Shown: positions 17,696-27,104, counted from the stretch's first letter. The stretch is 64,000 nucleotides of DNA from Chloroflexi bacterium AL-N1 (GCA_013122435.1 WYDT01000022.1:58643-122642); one strand, 5' to 3'. The notes: generated by a model from the sequence alone, not told the origin. A program made the numbers and translations.

Positions 17696-18377
17696 CCACT
17701 ACAAAAATCATACGGGCCAGGCGACGGTCAATCGGATGGGTTTCTTCGTTCACACACACAGAGATCGGCCCATCAAATGGCGCGCTGGCCATCACTTCTA
17801 TGGTCGCACCCAGCACCAGTCCAAGATCTGCGAGGTAGCGCAACCGCTCAGGGTTTTGGTCTATCACCCGTTCGATAATGCCATGATCCCCAACATCAAG
17901 ATCGGCCAACTGCCAATTGGATCGGGCTGGCACAATGCCTTCAAGTGTGGGGATCGGGTCGCCATGGGGATCAAACTCTGGATGACCCAGGTAGGCGGCA
18001 ATACGCTCTTCAAACTTTTCCGAAATATGGTGTTCTAGTAATTCAGCTTCATCATGCACTTCATCCCAACTGTATCCCAAAGCTTCAACAAGATAGAGCT
18101 CAATAAGGCGGTGATGACGAACGATCTCCAGGGCAATACGCTCACCGGACTGTGTGAGTTCAACACCGCGGTAAGGTGTGTACGCCACAAGTTCAAGATC
18201 AGCCAGTGTCTTGAGCATACCGGTGATAGAGGCGGGTTTGAAGCCCATGTGATCAGCGAGCAGTGAAGTTGACACCTGCTGTTGTTCCTGCTGGAGGGTA
18301 TATATAGCCTTAAGATAATCTTGGAGCGCTGCGCTAATTTGTTGTCTGGTGATGTTGTGCTTTGCGGGTTGTGACAT
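17652..18377 (-). CDS. DtxR/MntR-family metal-dependent regulator
   Basis: A 241-aa iron- or manganese-responsive repressor. Residues 10-75 are the winged helix (YLKAIYTLQQEQQQVSTSLL, MGFKPASITGMLKTLADLEL); 76-145 the dimerisation and metal-binding domain (GERIALEIVRHHRLIELYL, HDEAELLEHHISEKFEERI, GHPEFDPHGDPIP); the rest a FeoA/SH3-like domain. The conserved His and Glu metal ligands (HHRLIE, EAELLEHHIS) are in place. ATG 18377 is chosen because GGGAG stands eleven bases upstream; longer readings are unsupported. No transporter is adjacent except the overlapping SH3/membrane gene. Choice of Fe or Mn cannot be made from sequence by eye. Confidence 0.9.
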   Translation of the reverse strand: MSQPAKHNITRQQISAALQDYLKAIYTLQQEQQQVSTSLLADHMGFKPASITGMLKTLADLELVAYTPYRGVELTQSGERIALEIVRHHRLIELYLVEALGYSWDEVHDEAELLEHHISEKFEERIAAYLGHPEFDPHGDPIPTLEGIVPARSNWQLADLDVGDHGIIERVIDQNPERLRYLADLGLVLGATIEVMASAPFDGPISVCVNEETHPIDRRLARMIFVVVDHKAEKELHPDAG

Positions 18378-18533
18378 AATACTGTACTCCCTTTGCACTA
18401 TGATTCGTTGCTTTTGTAAGCACTTATACACCGTTTCTCGCAAGATAACACAGTCATTGATACCACGTCAACTGGTGTTTTATGTATGCCTCAGCCATAT
18501 GAACAGAACAAACGCCTTTTCACACACCATATA

Positions 18534-19571
18534 TCACATGCCTAACAACAACGCGTAGAGATCGGCAAAGCCTTGTCCGAGCTGATCGTAGCTGAAAGAG
18601 CGCACCACTTTCTCACGGCCATGCTCGCCAAAACGTCGTCGCAATGTCGCATCTTCACCTAACTCGCGCACACATTGTACATATGCAGGAATGTCATTGC
18701 GCTGGCACAAGAATCCATTTTTCCCATGATCAACGACTTCCGGTAGCGCCGAAATAGCGGTCGTCACAACCGGTCGACCACAGGCGAGTGCTTCGGCGGG
18801 CGCGATACCAAAGCCTTCGAGTCGAGAGGGAAACAGCAGGATGTCACACGACTGATATGCCGCAACCAAACCCTGCCGGTCAGGAGAACCGATAGGGACC
18901 ATACGGGGGTGGATCGGGTCCTCGCCGGTGTCCTGGAAACCACTGGTGTAGTAAAGCACATAGTCTTCTGGTAGCCGCTCCATGATCTGTGGCAGTAAAT
19001 CAAACCCTTTGCGCCGGGTGCGATTGCCAACGAAAAGCAACCGAATACGCGCATCGTGTGGAGGCAGGAAATTATCGCGGCGCACCAGGCCGGGCGTAGG
19101 AACAAACACATCCACATCGATGCCGTCGAAGATCAGCACGGTGTCCTTGTATCCATAGATCTGTTCGACCTGCTGCTGGGTGTAACGCGAGACACACACC
19201 ACCGCATCGGCCTCACGGATCGACCAGTGATCGTAGCGTGACTCAACCAATCGATAGAAGATACGCTGGGCAAACGAGCTATAGGGTAGGAGATCAGGGT
19301 CGGTGGTCAGGTGATGGACGGTGGTAACCAGCGGTCGGTCGGGAGCCCGCAGCGCAAACCCCACCCGCGAACGTCCCTGAATGAGATCGAAGTTGCGCCA
19401 CCAACCATCTGGCAACGAGCGCTGAATAAGGAATGGCGCAAAGTTGTAGAGTTCAGGGAGACGTAACAACTCCGCATCACGAAGCCCCGCCTGCCGTACC
19501 GAGCGTAGAATATTCTGAATACCGAAGTCTACACCACCTCGCCCTCGCGGAGAAAGATACAATGGTCTCAT
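18534..19571 (-). CDS. Family 4 glycosyltransferase
   Basis: A 345-aa GT-B enzyme. The N-terminal domain starts MRPLYLSPRGRGGVDFGIQN; the C-terminal Rossmann domain has LLFVGNRTRRKGFDLLPQIM and the donor-binding E-x7-E element EGFGIAPAEALACGRPVV. It transfers a nucleotide-activated sugar to a lipid or polysaccharide acceptor on the cytoplasmic face of the membrane. It overlaps the upstream methyltransferase by four bases (ATGA), so the two form one translational unit. A surface glycan role is likely; the sugar is unknown. Confidence 0.9.
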   Translation of the reverse strand: MRPLYLSPRGRGGVDFGIQNILRSVRQAGLRDAELLRLPELYNFAPFLIQRSLPDGWWRNFDLIQGRSRVGFALRAPDRPLVTTVHHLTTDPDLLPYSSFAQRIFYRLVESRYDHWSIREADAVVCVSRYTQQQVEQIYGYKDTVLIFDGIDVDVFVPTPGLVRRDNFLPPHDARIRLLFVGNRTRRKGFDLLPQIMERLPEDYVLYYTSGFQDTGEDPIHPRMVPIGSPDRQGLVAAYQSCDILLFPSRLEGFGIAPAEALACGRPVVTTAISALPEVVDHGKNGFLCQRNDIPAYVQCVRELGEDATLRRRFGEHGREKVVRSFSYDQLGQGFADLYALLLGM

Positions 19572-20689
19572 ACAGAATGTGAATTCTTTTCAAACTGCTC
19601 AATGTCCGATGCGTTTGCTGCATCAGCGACTTTCTCTACTACAATAAAATATGATCCTGAACGCATATGCCCAAACAACCACAGATCGAGTTCCATCAAC
19701 AAGGTCACCGCAAACAGAGCATAGTACATCGACCCACGCTTTTCGAGGCGGCCACGAATCCGTTGGCGAGCCCGAATCTCACGGTCTGTCCCCTCGGCAG
19801 TGGTTTGCATCTCAGCTTCAGGTATCTGCTGCAGTGTTTTCTGGCGACCAAAAGCCGCTTCACCTAACTTCATCAATACATGCTCGACAAAGCTCGTAAA
19901 CACACTGTTCCAGAAGACGATTCGCACGGGACGTAATCCGGCCTGATACATCGCATCCAACACATCTTTCCATGTCGACAGCGCTTTGATATGGTCGGAT
20001 TTGCGGCGCGCCTCACGCTGAAAATCGTAGACACCCAGCCGTACAAAGAGCCTCCCCAAACGACGACTGAGGTTCACAATCGGCTGGAGCGATGATGGGT
20101 CGCTGGTGTTGGAGAAGGCCAGGAAGCGCCCGCCTGGTTTGAGCACCCGCGCGGTTTCAGCGAGATAGTCGTCGATGACATTGCGAGGAAAGTGTTCAAG
20201 CACATCGACGGAGAAGGATTTATCAAATGAATTGTCGGCAAACGGCAGACGGCGGGAGTCGGCTTTGGTAAGGCCCACTTCTGCCACCGCAGCATCGGCA
20301 AAGAGCGTGGCTGGGTCCGACCCAACCATCAACCGCACCCGGTCAGCATTCCACGCAGCAAACTTGGCCGTGCCACAGCCGTTGTCCAGCACAATGTCAG
20401 TTGGGCGAAGTTGGAGCAGTCGCAACAGTGTACGATTGCGTGCACCAGCGGCCAACAACGGTGGAGCAAGTTCGCGGTAGTCTAATTCGTCGGCGAGATC
20501 GGCTTCTTCACTCACATATTTAGACGTATAGTCAAAATCGATTCCCCGTGGCATCAGGTCGAGATAGCCCTCACAACGCGGATAGAAGCTGTGGCAAACT
20601 GCACAGTGGACACCATCATCGAGGACAAACAGATCACATGAGTGACATGTTGGGCATTGCAGCAGGCGGTAGAGATCATACGGAATCAT
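19568..20689 (-). CDS. SAM-dependent methyltransferase with zinc-ribbon N-terminus
   Basis: A 373-aa protein. Residues 10-45 form a Trm112-like zinc ribbon (CPTCHSCDL ... CAVCHSFYP). From about 95 a class I methyltransferase fold follows: motif I VLDNGCGTAKFAAW, acidic VGSDPATLFADAA, FSVDVLEHFPR and post-III LKPGGRFLAFSNTS. The C-terminal 90 residues include a hydrophobic segment near the end (MYYALFAVTLLMELDLWLF) that may anchor it to the membrane. With the ATGA-coupled glycosyltransferase it probably modifies a lipid-linked glycan. Confidence 0.88.
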   Translation of the reverse strand: MIPYDLYRLLQCPTCHSCDLFVLDDGVHCAVCHSFYPRCEGYLDLMPRGIDFDYTSKYVSEEADLADELDYRELAPPLLAAGARNRTLLRLLQLRPTDIVLDNGCGTAKFAAWNADRVRLMVGSDPATLFADAAVAEVGLTKADSRRLPFADNSFDKSFSVDVLEHFPRNVIDDYLAETARVLKPGGRFLAFSNTSDPSSLQPIVNLSRRLGRLFVRLGVYDFQREARRKSDHIKALSTWKDVLDAMYQAGLRPVRIVFWNSVFTSFVEHVLMKLGEAAFGRQKTLQQIPEAEMQTTAEGTDREIRARQRIRGRLEKRGSMYYALFAVTLLMELDLWLFGHMRSGSYFIVVEKVADAANASDIEQFEKNSHSV

Positions 20690-20719
20690 GGTGTTTGTAT
20701 CTGGTTCTTTATTAGGTTA

Positions 20720-21421
20720 TTAATCAAAATCGGTCGGCCATTCGGGATGGCGTGCGTGCTCGAAAAAGCGCTTAATCTGCGATGGAACGACACGCGTGAG
20801 TGACAGATCGGGTAGGTCATCCTCGCGGAAAAAGGCGATATCATCGGTTTCGTGGCTGGATTTTGGTGCACCACCGATCAGTTCGCACAGAAAAAACAAT
20901 TTGTACACGTGAAAGGCCAGCGGTGGATGCCTATGTTTGTTGCGGTCATACACCGCAAGCAACTTTAGCGCATGGGTCTCATAGCCCGACTCTTCGTGGA
21001 TCTCACGCACCGTGGCAGTCGCGGGCGACTCATTCACATCAGCCCAGCCACCCGGTAAGGTCCAGCAACCATCGGAGCGCTCACGCACCAGCAGCACTGC
21101 GTCGTCGCGAAAGACCACGCCACGCACATCGACTTTGGGCGTTGCGTGTCCGGCCTGATTAGCGAAGAGCTGCGGCACATCACCAAGGACTACTGCAGCA
21201 GCCTCAGCCATCATCTCAGCAGCGAGAGCTTGCATCGCCTCGTACCGTTCGATATCATATTGATCTTTGGCGTAGGCAAGACCAGTCTGCGCCGTCGCTT
21301 GTAGCTCCCGCGCCCAGTGCAACCAGCGTGGTTTCAAAGTGTACTCCCGATCTGGAAAACCGTTCCGGCGAGCATTGTACCATAGATTGGTAATGGGACG
21401 TTGATCAGAGAGTAGAGTCAC
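20720..21421 (-). CDS. NUDIX hydrolase with NUDIX_N domain
   Basis: About 205-233 aa. The N-terminal helical segment PRWLHWARELQATAQTGLAY matches the NUDIX_N domain, followed by the NUDIX box GWADVNESPATATVREIHEE with the REx2EE catalytic core. The substrate class is ADP-ribose or other nucleoside diphosphate derivatives, from family knowledge. The longest frame begins at a GTG (21421) without a ribosome-binding site. A TTG at 21337 (LKPRWLHWAREL) has GGGAG six bases upstream and fits the family start better, so the true protein may be about 205 aa. Confidence 0.88.
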   Translation of the reverse strand: MTLLSDQRPITNLWYNARRNGFPDREYTLKPRWLHWARELQATAQTGLAYAKDQYDIERYEAMQALAAEMMAEAAAVVLGDVPQLFANQAGHATPKVDVRGVVFRDDAVLLVRERSDGCWTLPGGWADVNESPATATVREIHEESGYETHALKLLAVYDRNKHRHPPLAFHVYKLFFLCELIGGAPKSSHETDDIAFFREDDLPDLSLTRVVPSQIKRFFEHARHPEWPTDFD

Positions 21422-21592
21422 TGCATGGGGTTTTTTCTTTCATACTCCTCACCTCTCTATCAGAAAATACACCTTCTCATCAGCGCTTCTTCACCGCGCT
21501 GCTATTGGCAACGCCTATCTGTAGCGCTATACTGATAGTATCACTTCAGGACACACATCGTGTGTTACAACTGTAGCATAGAGAGGTATGTT

Positions 21593-22696
21593 ATGCGACG
21601 AACTTTTTTCCTGGTCTTACTGGTGTGCTTGAGCGCTGGGTTATTGGTCTCGCCTAGTCAAGCACAGAGTAATGAACGTTGTTTTGAGGAGACGGGATAC
21701 TGTATTGCTGGGCCCATTCGCGCATATTGGGAAAACAATGGTGGTTTGGCGGTTTTTGGTTTCCCCATCACCGAGGTACGTGAAGGGCATATTGAAGAAA
21801 GTGACTGGCGTGGACCAGTACAATGGTTTGAACGAGATCGCCTGGAGGACCATGGAGATGGTCTCGTGCTGGCAGGTCGTTTAGGAGCCGAATTGCTTGC
21901 AAGACAGGCACGTCCGTGGGAAACTGCACTGAAAGTAGAGGGAGCGCCACCGGAGTGTCGTTACTTTCCAGAAACTGGGCATAGCCTTTGTGCACCATTC
22001 CGCAGCTACTGGGAGCAAAATGGTGGATTAGAACGCTTTGGTTATCCCATTACTGAGCCGGGAGCGGAATTTATTGAAGGTACAACTCTTACCGTGCAAT
22101 ACTTCGAGCGCCGTCGGATGGAGCACCACGTTGACCTGGCCGGAACACCCTTTGAGGTGCAATTAGGGTTGCTGGGTGCTCAGCTTATCAGCACGACAGG
22201 TTGCTTTCAAGCCGGGCCACCGCTGCAAGCAACGGCTTACGTCTATCGTGATAGTCTAGGATGTACAATTGGGAATGCCCATGCCACAACAATGGCATTC
22301 CAGCCATTTGAGCGCGGTGCCATGATCTGGTTCCCCTCGCTTGCACGCGTCCCACGCATCTATGTCTTATTTCGTAGTGACGATGGGCAGCTCACGCACG
22401 AAATACATGGGGATGTTGGGGCTCCTCCAGAACCAGAGGATCGTGCAGAGGCTCCAGAAGGATTGTATACTCCAGAGAATGGCTTTGGCAGATTATGGCA
22501 CGAGTCACCAAGTATACGGGAGCGGTTAGGCTGGGCAATAGCACCAGAAGAAGCTTTTGACGGTATCTTCTATCAGTTTGAAAAGGGGAACATGATCTAT
22601 CGCAGCAATGCGACCACCGACGAAGTCACTATTATGTACTCTCAAAATGGAGGTGCCGAAGTCATTCCGCGAATTACGACACCCGATATGCAGTAA
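21593..22696 (+). CDS. Secreted repeat protein (ETGH / NGGLxxFGxPIT repeats)
   Basis: A 367-aa exported protein. ATG 21593 is chosen because GAGAGG lies just upstream and it starts the signal peptide MRRTFFLVLLVCLSAGLLVS with a cleavage site near SQA-QSN. Two clear repeats follow: CFEETGYCIAGPIRAYWENN with FGFPITE and VQWFERDRLE, then YFPETGHSLCAPFRSYWEQN with FGYPITE and VQYFERRRME. A degenerate unit occupies the C-terminus (ERLGWAIAPEEAF, YQFEKGNMIYR). These blocks are common in Chloroflexota extracellular proteins and recall the LGFP repeat. They probably bind the cell surface or glycans; no catalytic domain is seen. Confidence 0.82.
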   Translation: MRRTFFLVLLVCLSAGLLVSPSQAQSNERCFEETGYCIAGPIRAYWENNGGLAVFGFPITEVREGHIEESDWRGPVQWFERDRLEDHGDGLVLAGRLGAELLARQARPWETALKVEGAPPECRYFPETGHSLCAPFRSYWEQNGGLERFGYPITEPGAEFIEGTTLTVQYFERRRMEHHVDLAGTPFEVQLGLLGAQLISTTGCFQAGPPLQATAYVYRDSLGCTIGNAHATTMAFQPFERGAMIWFPSLARVPRIYVLFRSDDGQLTHEIHGDVGAPPEPEDRAEAPEGLYTPENGFGRLWHESPSIRERLGWAIAPEEAFDGIFYQFEKGNMIYRSNATTDEVTIMYSQNGGAEVIPRITTPDMQ

Positions 22697-22712
22697 GGGT
22701 GTACGTGGCATT

Positions 22713-22741
22713 GGGGTGCTCAGGTGAGCGCCCCGGTATAC
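22713..22741. repeat. 29-bp palindromic repeat, copy 1
   Basis: The unit starts GGGGTGCTCA and ends TGAGCGCCCCGGTATAC; the first and the TGAGCGCCCC segments pair as a 10-bp stem with one G-T wobble and a GG loop. An identical 29-bp copy lies at 23639-23667. Bases outside the 29 bp differ at both ends. This copy follows the secreted-protein gene by 17 bases and could terminate its transcript. Confidence 0.8.
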
Positions 22742-22876
22742 AATTACCCATGCGTGCCACCCTCAACACGAAGCAGTCGCTCTGAAAATGGTCATTTTGC
22801 CTCGGGATCTGGTTACTTCTCGCTGTGAACAGGTTGTACCATGAGAGAGAACGTTCAACACGTGAAAGGAGCAACC

Positions 22877-23608
22877 ATGGCACAAGCAACAAATACCATT
22901 GCCTTGATTACTGGCGCAAGCCGCGTTATTGGTTTCGAGGCGGCACGTCAGTTTGGTCAACAAGGGATAACAGTAGTTCTCACCGGGCGCAACCAGGAAC
23001 AGGGGACGGCTGCAATACAAACGCTTATGGCGGAAGACTTAACAATCGATTTTCTGGAACTCGATGTTGCCCAGGCAGCAAGTGTGACCGCCGCTGCACA
23101 CAACATTGAGCAAACATATGGCAAGCTAGACATTCTACTAAATAATGCAGCAGCCTATGCGGACTGGTCGGAAACAGCAAGTAGTGCAGATTTGGCACAT
23201 GCCCAGGACGTATTGAACATCAACCTCTTTGGGACGTGGCGCGTGATTCAAGCATTTCTGCCCCTACTAAAGAACAGCCAGCACGGTCGCATTGTGAACG
23301 TATCAAGCGGTGCTGGTTCCCACGGGGAAAAGCCGTTTGGTCTTACAACTGGACCAACAGCAACGAGCTATGCCGTATCCAAAGCAGCGTTGAATGCACT
23401 GACCGTAAAGTTCGCAAATGAGCTGAAAGAACAACGTATCCTGGTCAATGCAGTCGATCCGGGGCTTACGGCGACAGCGCCGGGTATGGAGCAAATGGGT
23501 GCACGACCTGTCGCAGAAGGCGCAGCAAGTGTGGTGTGGGCTGCCACCCTGCCCGACGACGGGCCGACGGGTGGCTTCTTCCGCGATGGAGTGCCACTAC
23601 CGTGGTGA
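22877..23608 (+). CDS. SDR-family oxidoreductase
   Basis: A 243-aa short-chain dehydrogenase related to carbonyl reductase-type SDRs. The cofactor loop reads TGASRVIGFEAA, with Val where Gly is usual (TGxxxGIG). The NNAA motif, catalytic Ser (NVSSGAGS) and Tyr/Lys (TSYAVSKAALNAL) are intact, as is DPGLTATAPG. ATG 22877 is chosen because GAAAGGAG stands five bases upstream; an earlier in-frame ATG at 22841 lacks one. The gene sits alone between two identical 29-bp palindromic repeats. The substrate is unknown. The Gly-to-Val change may alter cofactor binding but the enzyme is otherwise complete. Confidence 0.88.
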   Translation: MAQATNTIALITGASRVIGFEAARQFGQQGITVVLTGRNQEQGTAAIQTLMAEDLTIDFLELDVAQAASVTAAAHNIEQTYGKLDILLNNAAAYADWSETASSADLAHAQDVLNINLFGTWRVIQAFLPLLKNSQHGRIVNVSSGAGSHGEKPFGLTTGPTATSYAVSKAALNALTVKFANELKEQRILVNAVDPGLTATAPGMEQMGARPVAEGAASVVWAATLPDDGPTGGFFRDGVPLPW

Positions 23609-23638
23609 TTGTGTAGCGCAATCTGCTATGATAAGGAC

Positions 23639-23667
23639 GGGGTGCTCAGGTGAGCGCCCCGGTATAC
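23639..23667. repeat. 29-bp palindromic repeat, copy 2, overlaps GH65 stop
   Basis: Identical to 22713-22741. On the minus strand it encodes the last residues (YTGALT) and the TGA stop of the GH65 gene, so this copy is partly coding. On the plus strand it follows the SDR gene by 30 bases and can fold into the same GC-rich stem, serving convergent transcripts. Confidence 0.8.
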
Positions 23668-25994
23668 GTTTCGCCAACGGCGACCGTTTGCCAATCGCCC
23701 TCACCGACTGCCACCTGCACCGATTCCCCGGCAACGACCACGATCTCGACTCGTGCCAATTCTGCATACGCCGTCACGTGGAGATGGCTCCCACGCCAGT
23801 GCAGCGGCATGCGTAGCGATCCCCACGCATCGGGAATGTGTGGCCGAAACCGCAAGCCATCAGGCTGTGGATGCATCCCCAGAAAGCCAAAAGCGAGCGC
23901 CTGCCAGATACTGCCCATCGTCGCAATATGGATGCCCCCTGCTGTGCTGGCGTGGCCTCTGCGTGTAAAATCGAGGTCCACCAGCGCCGATTGTCGTAAA
24001 TAGCGTAGAGCCATCGACGGGTCGTTGAGGCGGGCCGCAAACAGTGCATGGAAGCCAGGACTAAGCGAACTATCGTGGGCAGTCTTCGGTTCGTAGTAAC
24101 GGAAATTGGCCTCGTGCACATCGTGTGGGAAATGCTCCCAGAGCAAGAACAACAACATCACTACATCGGCCTGTTTGAGCACTTTGGTCTTCTGCATGCC
24201 ATACCAGCCGAGTTTCCCATCAATGGTCATCTCACCCGAGTCGTGGTCTGACAGGTCAATCTCTTCCAAATCGTGATATCCACGGAACTGCTCGATAAGT
24301 TTTGTCTGAGGATCAAAGCCCACCACCAAACCTTCAGCGACCTGCTGCCACATTGCCAGTTCATCAGCGCCCAGATCGAGGCGTTGTGCCAAAGACTCCC
24401 AGCGTTCTGGCGCATCCCGCTGTAGTTCGGCAACCGTCTCCAGGCCACGATGAATCGTCCACTGCGCCATGTAATTGGTATAGGCGTTATCATCGACCGA
24501 TTCGTGATACTCGTCCGGGCCAATCACCTTGAGAATGTGATACTGTCCAGACTCATCGACCATCACACGATTGGACCAGAAACGCGCCAGTTCAAGCAGC
24601 ATTTCTGCGCCATAGTTAAAGAAGAAGTCATTGTCACCTGTCGCGTCACGATACTGCCACACAGCATAGGCAATATCGGCAGAGAGGTGATGTTCCTCAC
24701 GCAACGTCAGCACCGGCACCCGCTCACTCCCGCCGCTCAGCATAAACTCAGGACACGTTTCCTCGCCTGTATCGGTGGCTTCCCATGGATACAACGCACC
24801 CTGATAGCCCTGGTCCTGGGCTTTCTGGCGCGCACCATCTAGCGTGTGATACCGATACAGCAAGAGCGAGCGGGCTGTTTGTGGATGCGTAAACACATAG
24901 GTCGGCCAGACAAAAGTCTCGGTATCCCAGAAGATATGGCCACGATAGCGTTCACCTGTTAACGCACGTGCCCCAATCGAGATACGTTCGTCGGTCGGAT
25001 TTGCCGCACCAATAAGCTGATAGAGTGCAAAACGCACCTGCACCTGAGTCTCTGCATCCCCAGCGATTGCGGCGTCGCAGGCACTCCAGCGTGACTCCCA
25101 GGCTTGCTGGTGTAGCGCCAGGTTTTTATCAAACCCATCGCTGATCAATTGGCGCAGTGTCTTGACAGCGGAAGCAGCTGGTGTGGCTCCATCACGTGAG
25201 GTGTGCAAGGCTACAAACTTGTGGAGTTCGTACGTCTCACCTTGGTTGGCCTGCCACTCCCAGCGCTGCCCAATCACACCATCCTCTGTGGGGTGCCATG
25301 CAGCACCCTGACGAATAGCCTCATTCGTCGTCGAGTTGCGTAACTCTGCATGGGCTGCTACCGCTATCTCATATTTAGATTGGCGAGTCTGCACAGCTAA
25401 CAAACTGCCTTGATCAATCTCTCTTGCGCTGGTTGTGCTCAGATGGACGGTATTGTTGGCATTCGTCACACGTCCATTGACACGACTCTCCAGAGTAATC
25501 GCTCCACTGTAGTTCTCCGGCGTGATTGTCAACAGATGGAGATAGGCATGGCGATTGGCCAGTGATACAAATCGAACGCTGGACAGCATGGTACTACGAT
25601 CTGACACATCACGCAGACGCCACTCGCGAAACAACACACCCTGCCGCAGATCCAATACTCGGCGCATCTCAAGCAACTCAGTCTGGCCAATCTGCAGGTC
25701 CTGGCCATCGACCATGATGCGTACCGGAGCTAGATCCGGGGCAATCACCAGTTCTGACACAGGCACCTCCAACTCAACCGCTTGGGGTTTATCTGGCACA
25801 TTGTAGATACCAGCGACAAAAGTTGCGGGGTACGCGGCTGTATGGCCTTCTTCGACCGCTGCACGAACACCCATATATCCGTTCACCATTGCCAGAACCG
25901 CCTCAACGGCAGACTCAAACGCTGGATCAAAGCCATCGATCTGCAGGCGCCAGTTTGGGTCTTCACTTAACTGAAATCTGGTACAGTCGCTCAT
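23646..25994 (-). CDS. GH65-family disaccharide phosphorylase/hydrolase
   Basis: A 782-aa protein of glycoside hydrolase family 65 (kojibiose, maltose, trehalose or nigerose phosphorylase group). Domain order: beta-sandwich (1-270), linker, (alpha/alpha)6 barrel (about 310-690) and a C-terminal beta sheet. Signature stretches are FWDTETFVWPTYVFTHP, RYHTLDGARQKAQ, GALYPWEATDTGEE and VIGPDEYHESVDDNAYTN, whose Glu after PDEYH is the general acid. It cleaves an alpha-glucoside with phosphate to give beta-glucose 1-phosphate. ATG 25994 has AGAGAGCAGT upstream. It lies downstream of a sugar ABC transporter, 210 bases away, with a candidate LacI-type operator in the gap. Confidence 0.93.
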   Translation of the reverse strand: MSDCTRFQLSEDPNWRLQIDGFDPAFESAVEAVLAMVNGYMGVRAAVEEGHTAAYPATFVAGIYNVPDKPQAVELEVPVSELVIAPDLAPVRIMVDGQDLQIGQTELLEMRRVLDLRQGVLFREWRLRDVSDRSTMLSSVRFVSLANRHAYLHLLTITPENYSGAITLESRVNGRVTNANNTVHLSTTSAREIDQGSLLAVQTRQSKYEIAVAAHAELRNSTTNEAIRQGAAWHPTEDGVIGQRWEWQANQGETYELHKFVALHTSRDGATPAASAVKTLRQLISDGFDKNLALHQQAWESRWSACDAAIAGDAETQVQVRFALYQLIGAANPTDERISIGARALTGERYRGHIFWDTETFVWPTYVFTHPQTARSLLLYRYHTLDGARQKAQDQGYQGALYPWEATDTGEETCPEFMLSGGSERVPVLTLREEHHLSADIAYAVWQYRDATGDNDFFFNYGAEMLLELARFWSNRVMVDESGQYHILKVIGPDEYHESVDDNAYTNYMAQWTIHRGLETVAELQRDAPERWESLAQRLDLGADELAMWQQVAEGLVVGFDPQTKLIEQFRGYHDLEEIDLSDHDSGEMTIDGKLGWYGMQKTKVLKQADVVMLLFLLWEHFPHDVHEANFRYYEPKTAHDSSLSPGFHALFAARLNDPSMALRYLRQSALVDLDFTRRGHASTAGGIHIATMGSIWQALAFGFLGMHPQPDGLRFRPHIPDAWGSLRMPLHWRGSHLHVTAYAELARVEIVVVAGESVQVAVGEGDWQTVAVGETYTGALT

Positions 25995-26139
25995 TACTGC
26001 TCTCTTTGAACACATCAGCTAGAAGGATTACTAAAAAGTCGTGCATATGCAATCGACGCCGCTTGGTAGTGTATACGCTATGTCTCTTTGTGTACGAAGC
26101 GGTCATCGGCGGATGGCTGGACTATCCACCGACGGTTCG

Positions 26140-26153
26140 TGTAAACGATTTTA
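26140..26153. promoter_or_regulatory. Candidate LacI-family/CRE-like operator upstream of GH65
   Basis: TGTAAACGATTTTA matches the Bacillus CRE consensus TGWNANCGNTNWCA at all but one defined position. It lies about 145 bases upstream of the GH65 start, in the gap after the permease gene. It shares the AAACG core with the palindrome before the LacI gene at 33234. It could let the local LacI regulator control GH65 separately. Confidence 0.4.
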
Positions 26154-26204
26154 TTGGTACACCTGTTATCCTGAGCATTTCATCACCTGATAAACGGAAC
26201 CTGA

Positions 26205-27104
26205 TTACTGCCCAGCCAGACCACTGTAGCTGGCACTCTCCAAAAAGTATTTGTTCAAGAAAAAGAACAGCAACAATACGGGAATAGCATTAAACATTGC
26301 ACCAACCAGAATCGCACTAAAGTCGTTCGAGAACTGATTTTGGAAGAAGTTCATGCCCACGGTCAACGTCATAATTTCGGGGCGTTGTAAGAACAACAAT
26401 GGTCTGACAAAATCATTCCACACGGCTTGAAATTGCAGGATTGCCAATGTAATGAGAATGGGTCGCGAAAGCGGTAAAATAATTCGCCAATACACGCCAA
26501 AACGTCCCATACCATCGATATATGCAGCCTCTTCAAGATCTTTGGGAATAGCCTTAAAAAATTGCGTCAGCATAAACACCCCAATAGCAATCACCAGATC
26601 GGGAACGATGAGTGGCCAGTAGGTGTTCACCCATTCAAGACGTGTATAAAACACAAAGCCAGGAATCAGAGAGACCTCACCGGGGAAGGCCATACTGGCG
26701 ATGACCACCGCAAAAATAATGTTGCGGCCAGGGAATTCCAATCGCGCAAAGGCATAGGCTGCCAGTGAGCAGAAAAACAGACGCAAGGCCACATTGAGAA
26801 CGGCAAGCCAAACACTGTTAAATAACCAACGAGGCAACACCTGGCCATCGACCGTTGGTAAGGTGAAGTTCCACACACGTACCCAATTATCGAAGAGCCA
26901 CTGCTGCGGCATAATCTGCGGAGGAAAACTAGTCAACTCAAGATTTGTTTTGAAGGTCCCGAGAAACGAAAGGATAAATGGTGTAAATGCAATAATTGCT
27001 GCAAGTATAAGCAATCCATAGCGGATTGCCGCGCCCACGTAAAAAGATGTGGGATGTGCCGCAGTGTTTTTGCGTGGTGCAACTCGATCTGCTGAGACAG
27101 TCAT
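26205..27104 (-). CDS. Sugar ABC transporter permease (MalG/CUT1 type)
   Basis: A 299-aa inner-membrane permease with six predicted helices. The EAA loop that contacts the ATPase is EEAAYIDGMGRFGVYWRIIL followed by PLSRPI. ATG 27104 is chosen for the AAGGAGG six bases upstream. It is eight codons or less downstream of the partner permease (gap 10 bases). CUT1 systems import di- and oligosaccharides. There is no ATPase gene in the cluster, so a shared MsmK/MsmX-like ATPase elsewhere is implied. Confidence 0.93.
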   Translation of the reverse strand: MTVSADRVAPRKNTAAHPTSFYVGAAIRYGLLILAAIIAFTPFILSFLGTFKTNLELTSFPPQIMPQQWLFDNWVRVWNFTLPTVDGQVLPRWLFNSVWLAVLNVALRLFFCSLAAYAFARLEFPGRNIIFAVVIASMAFPGEVSLIPGFVFYTRLEWVNTYWPLIVPDLVIAIGVFMLTQFFKAIPKDLEEAAYIDGMGRFGVYWRIILPLSRPILITLAILQFQAVWNDFVRPLLFLQRPEIMTLTVGMNFFQNQFSNDFSAILVGAMFNAIPVLLLFFFLNKYFLESASYSGLAGQ

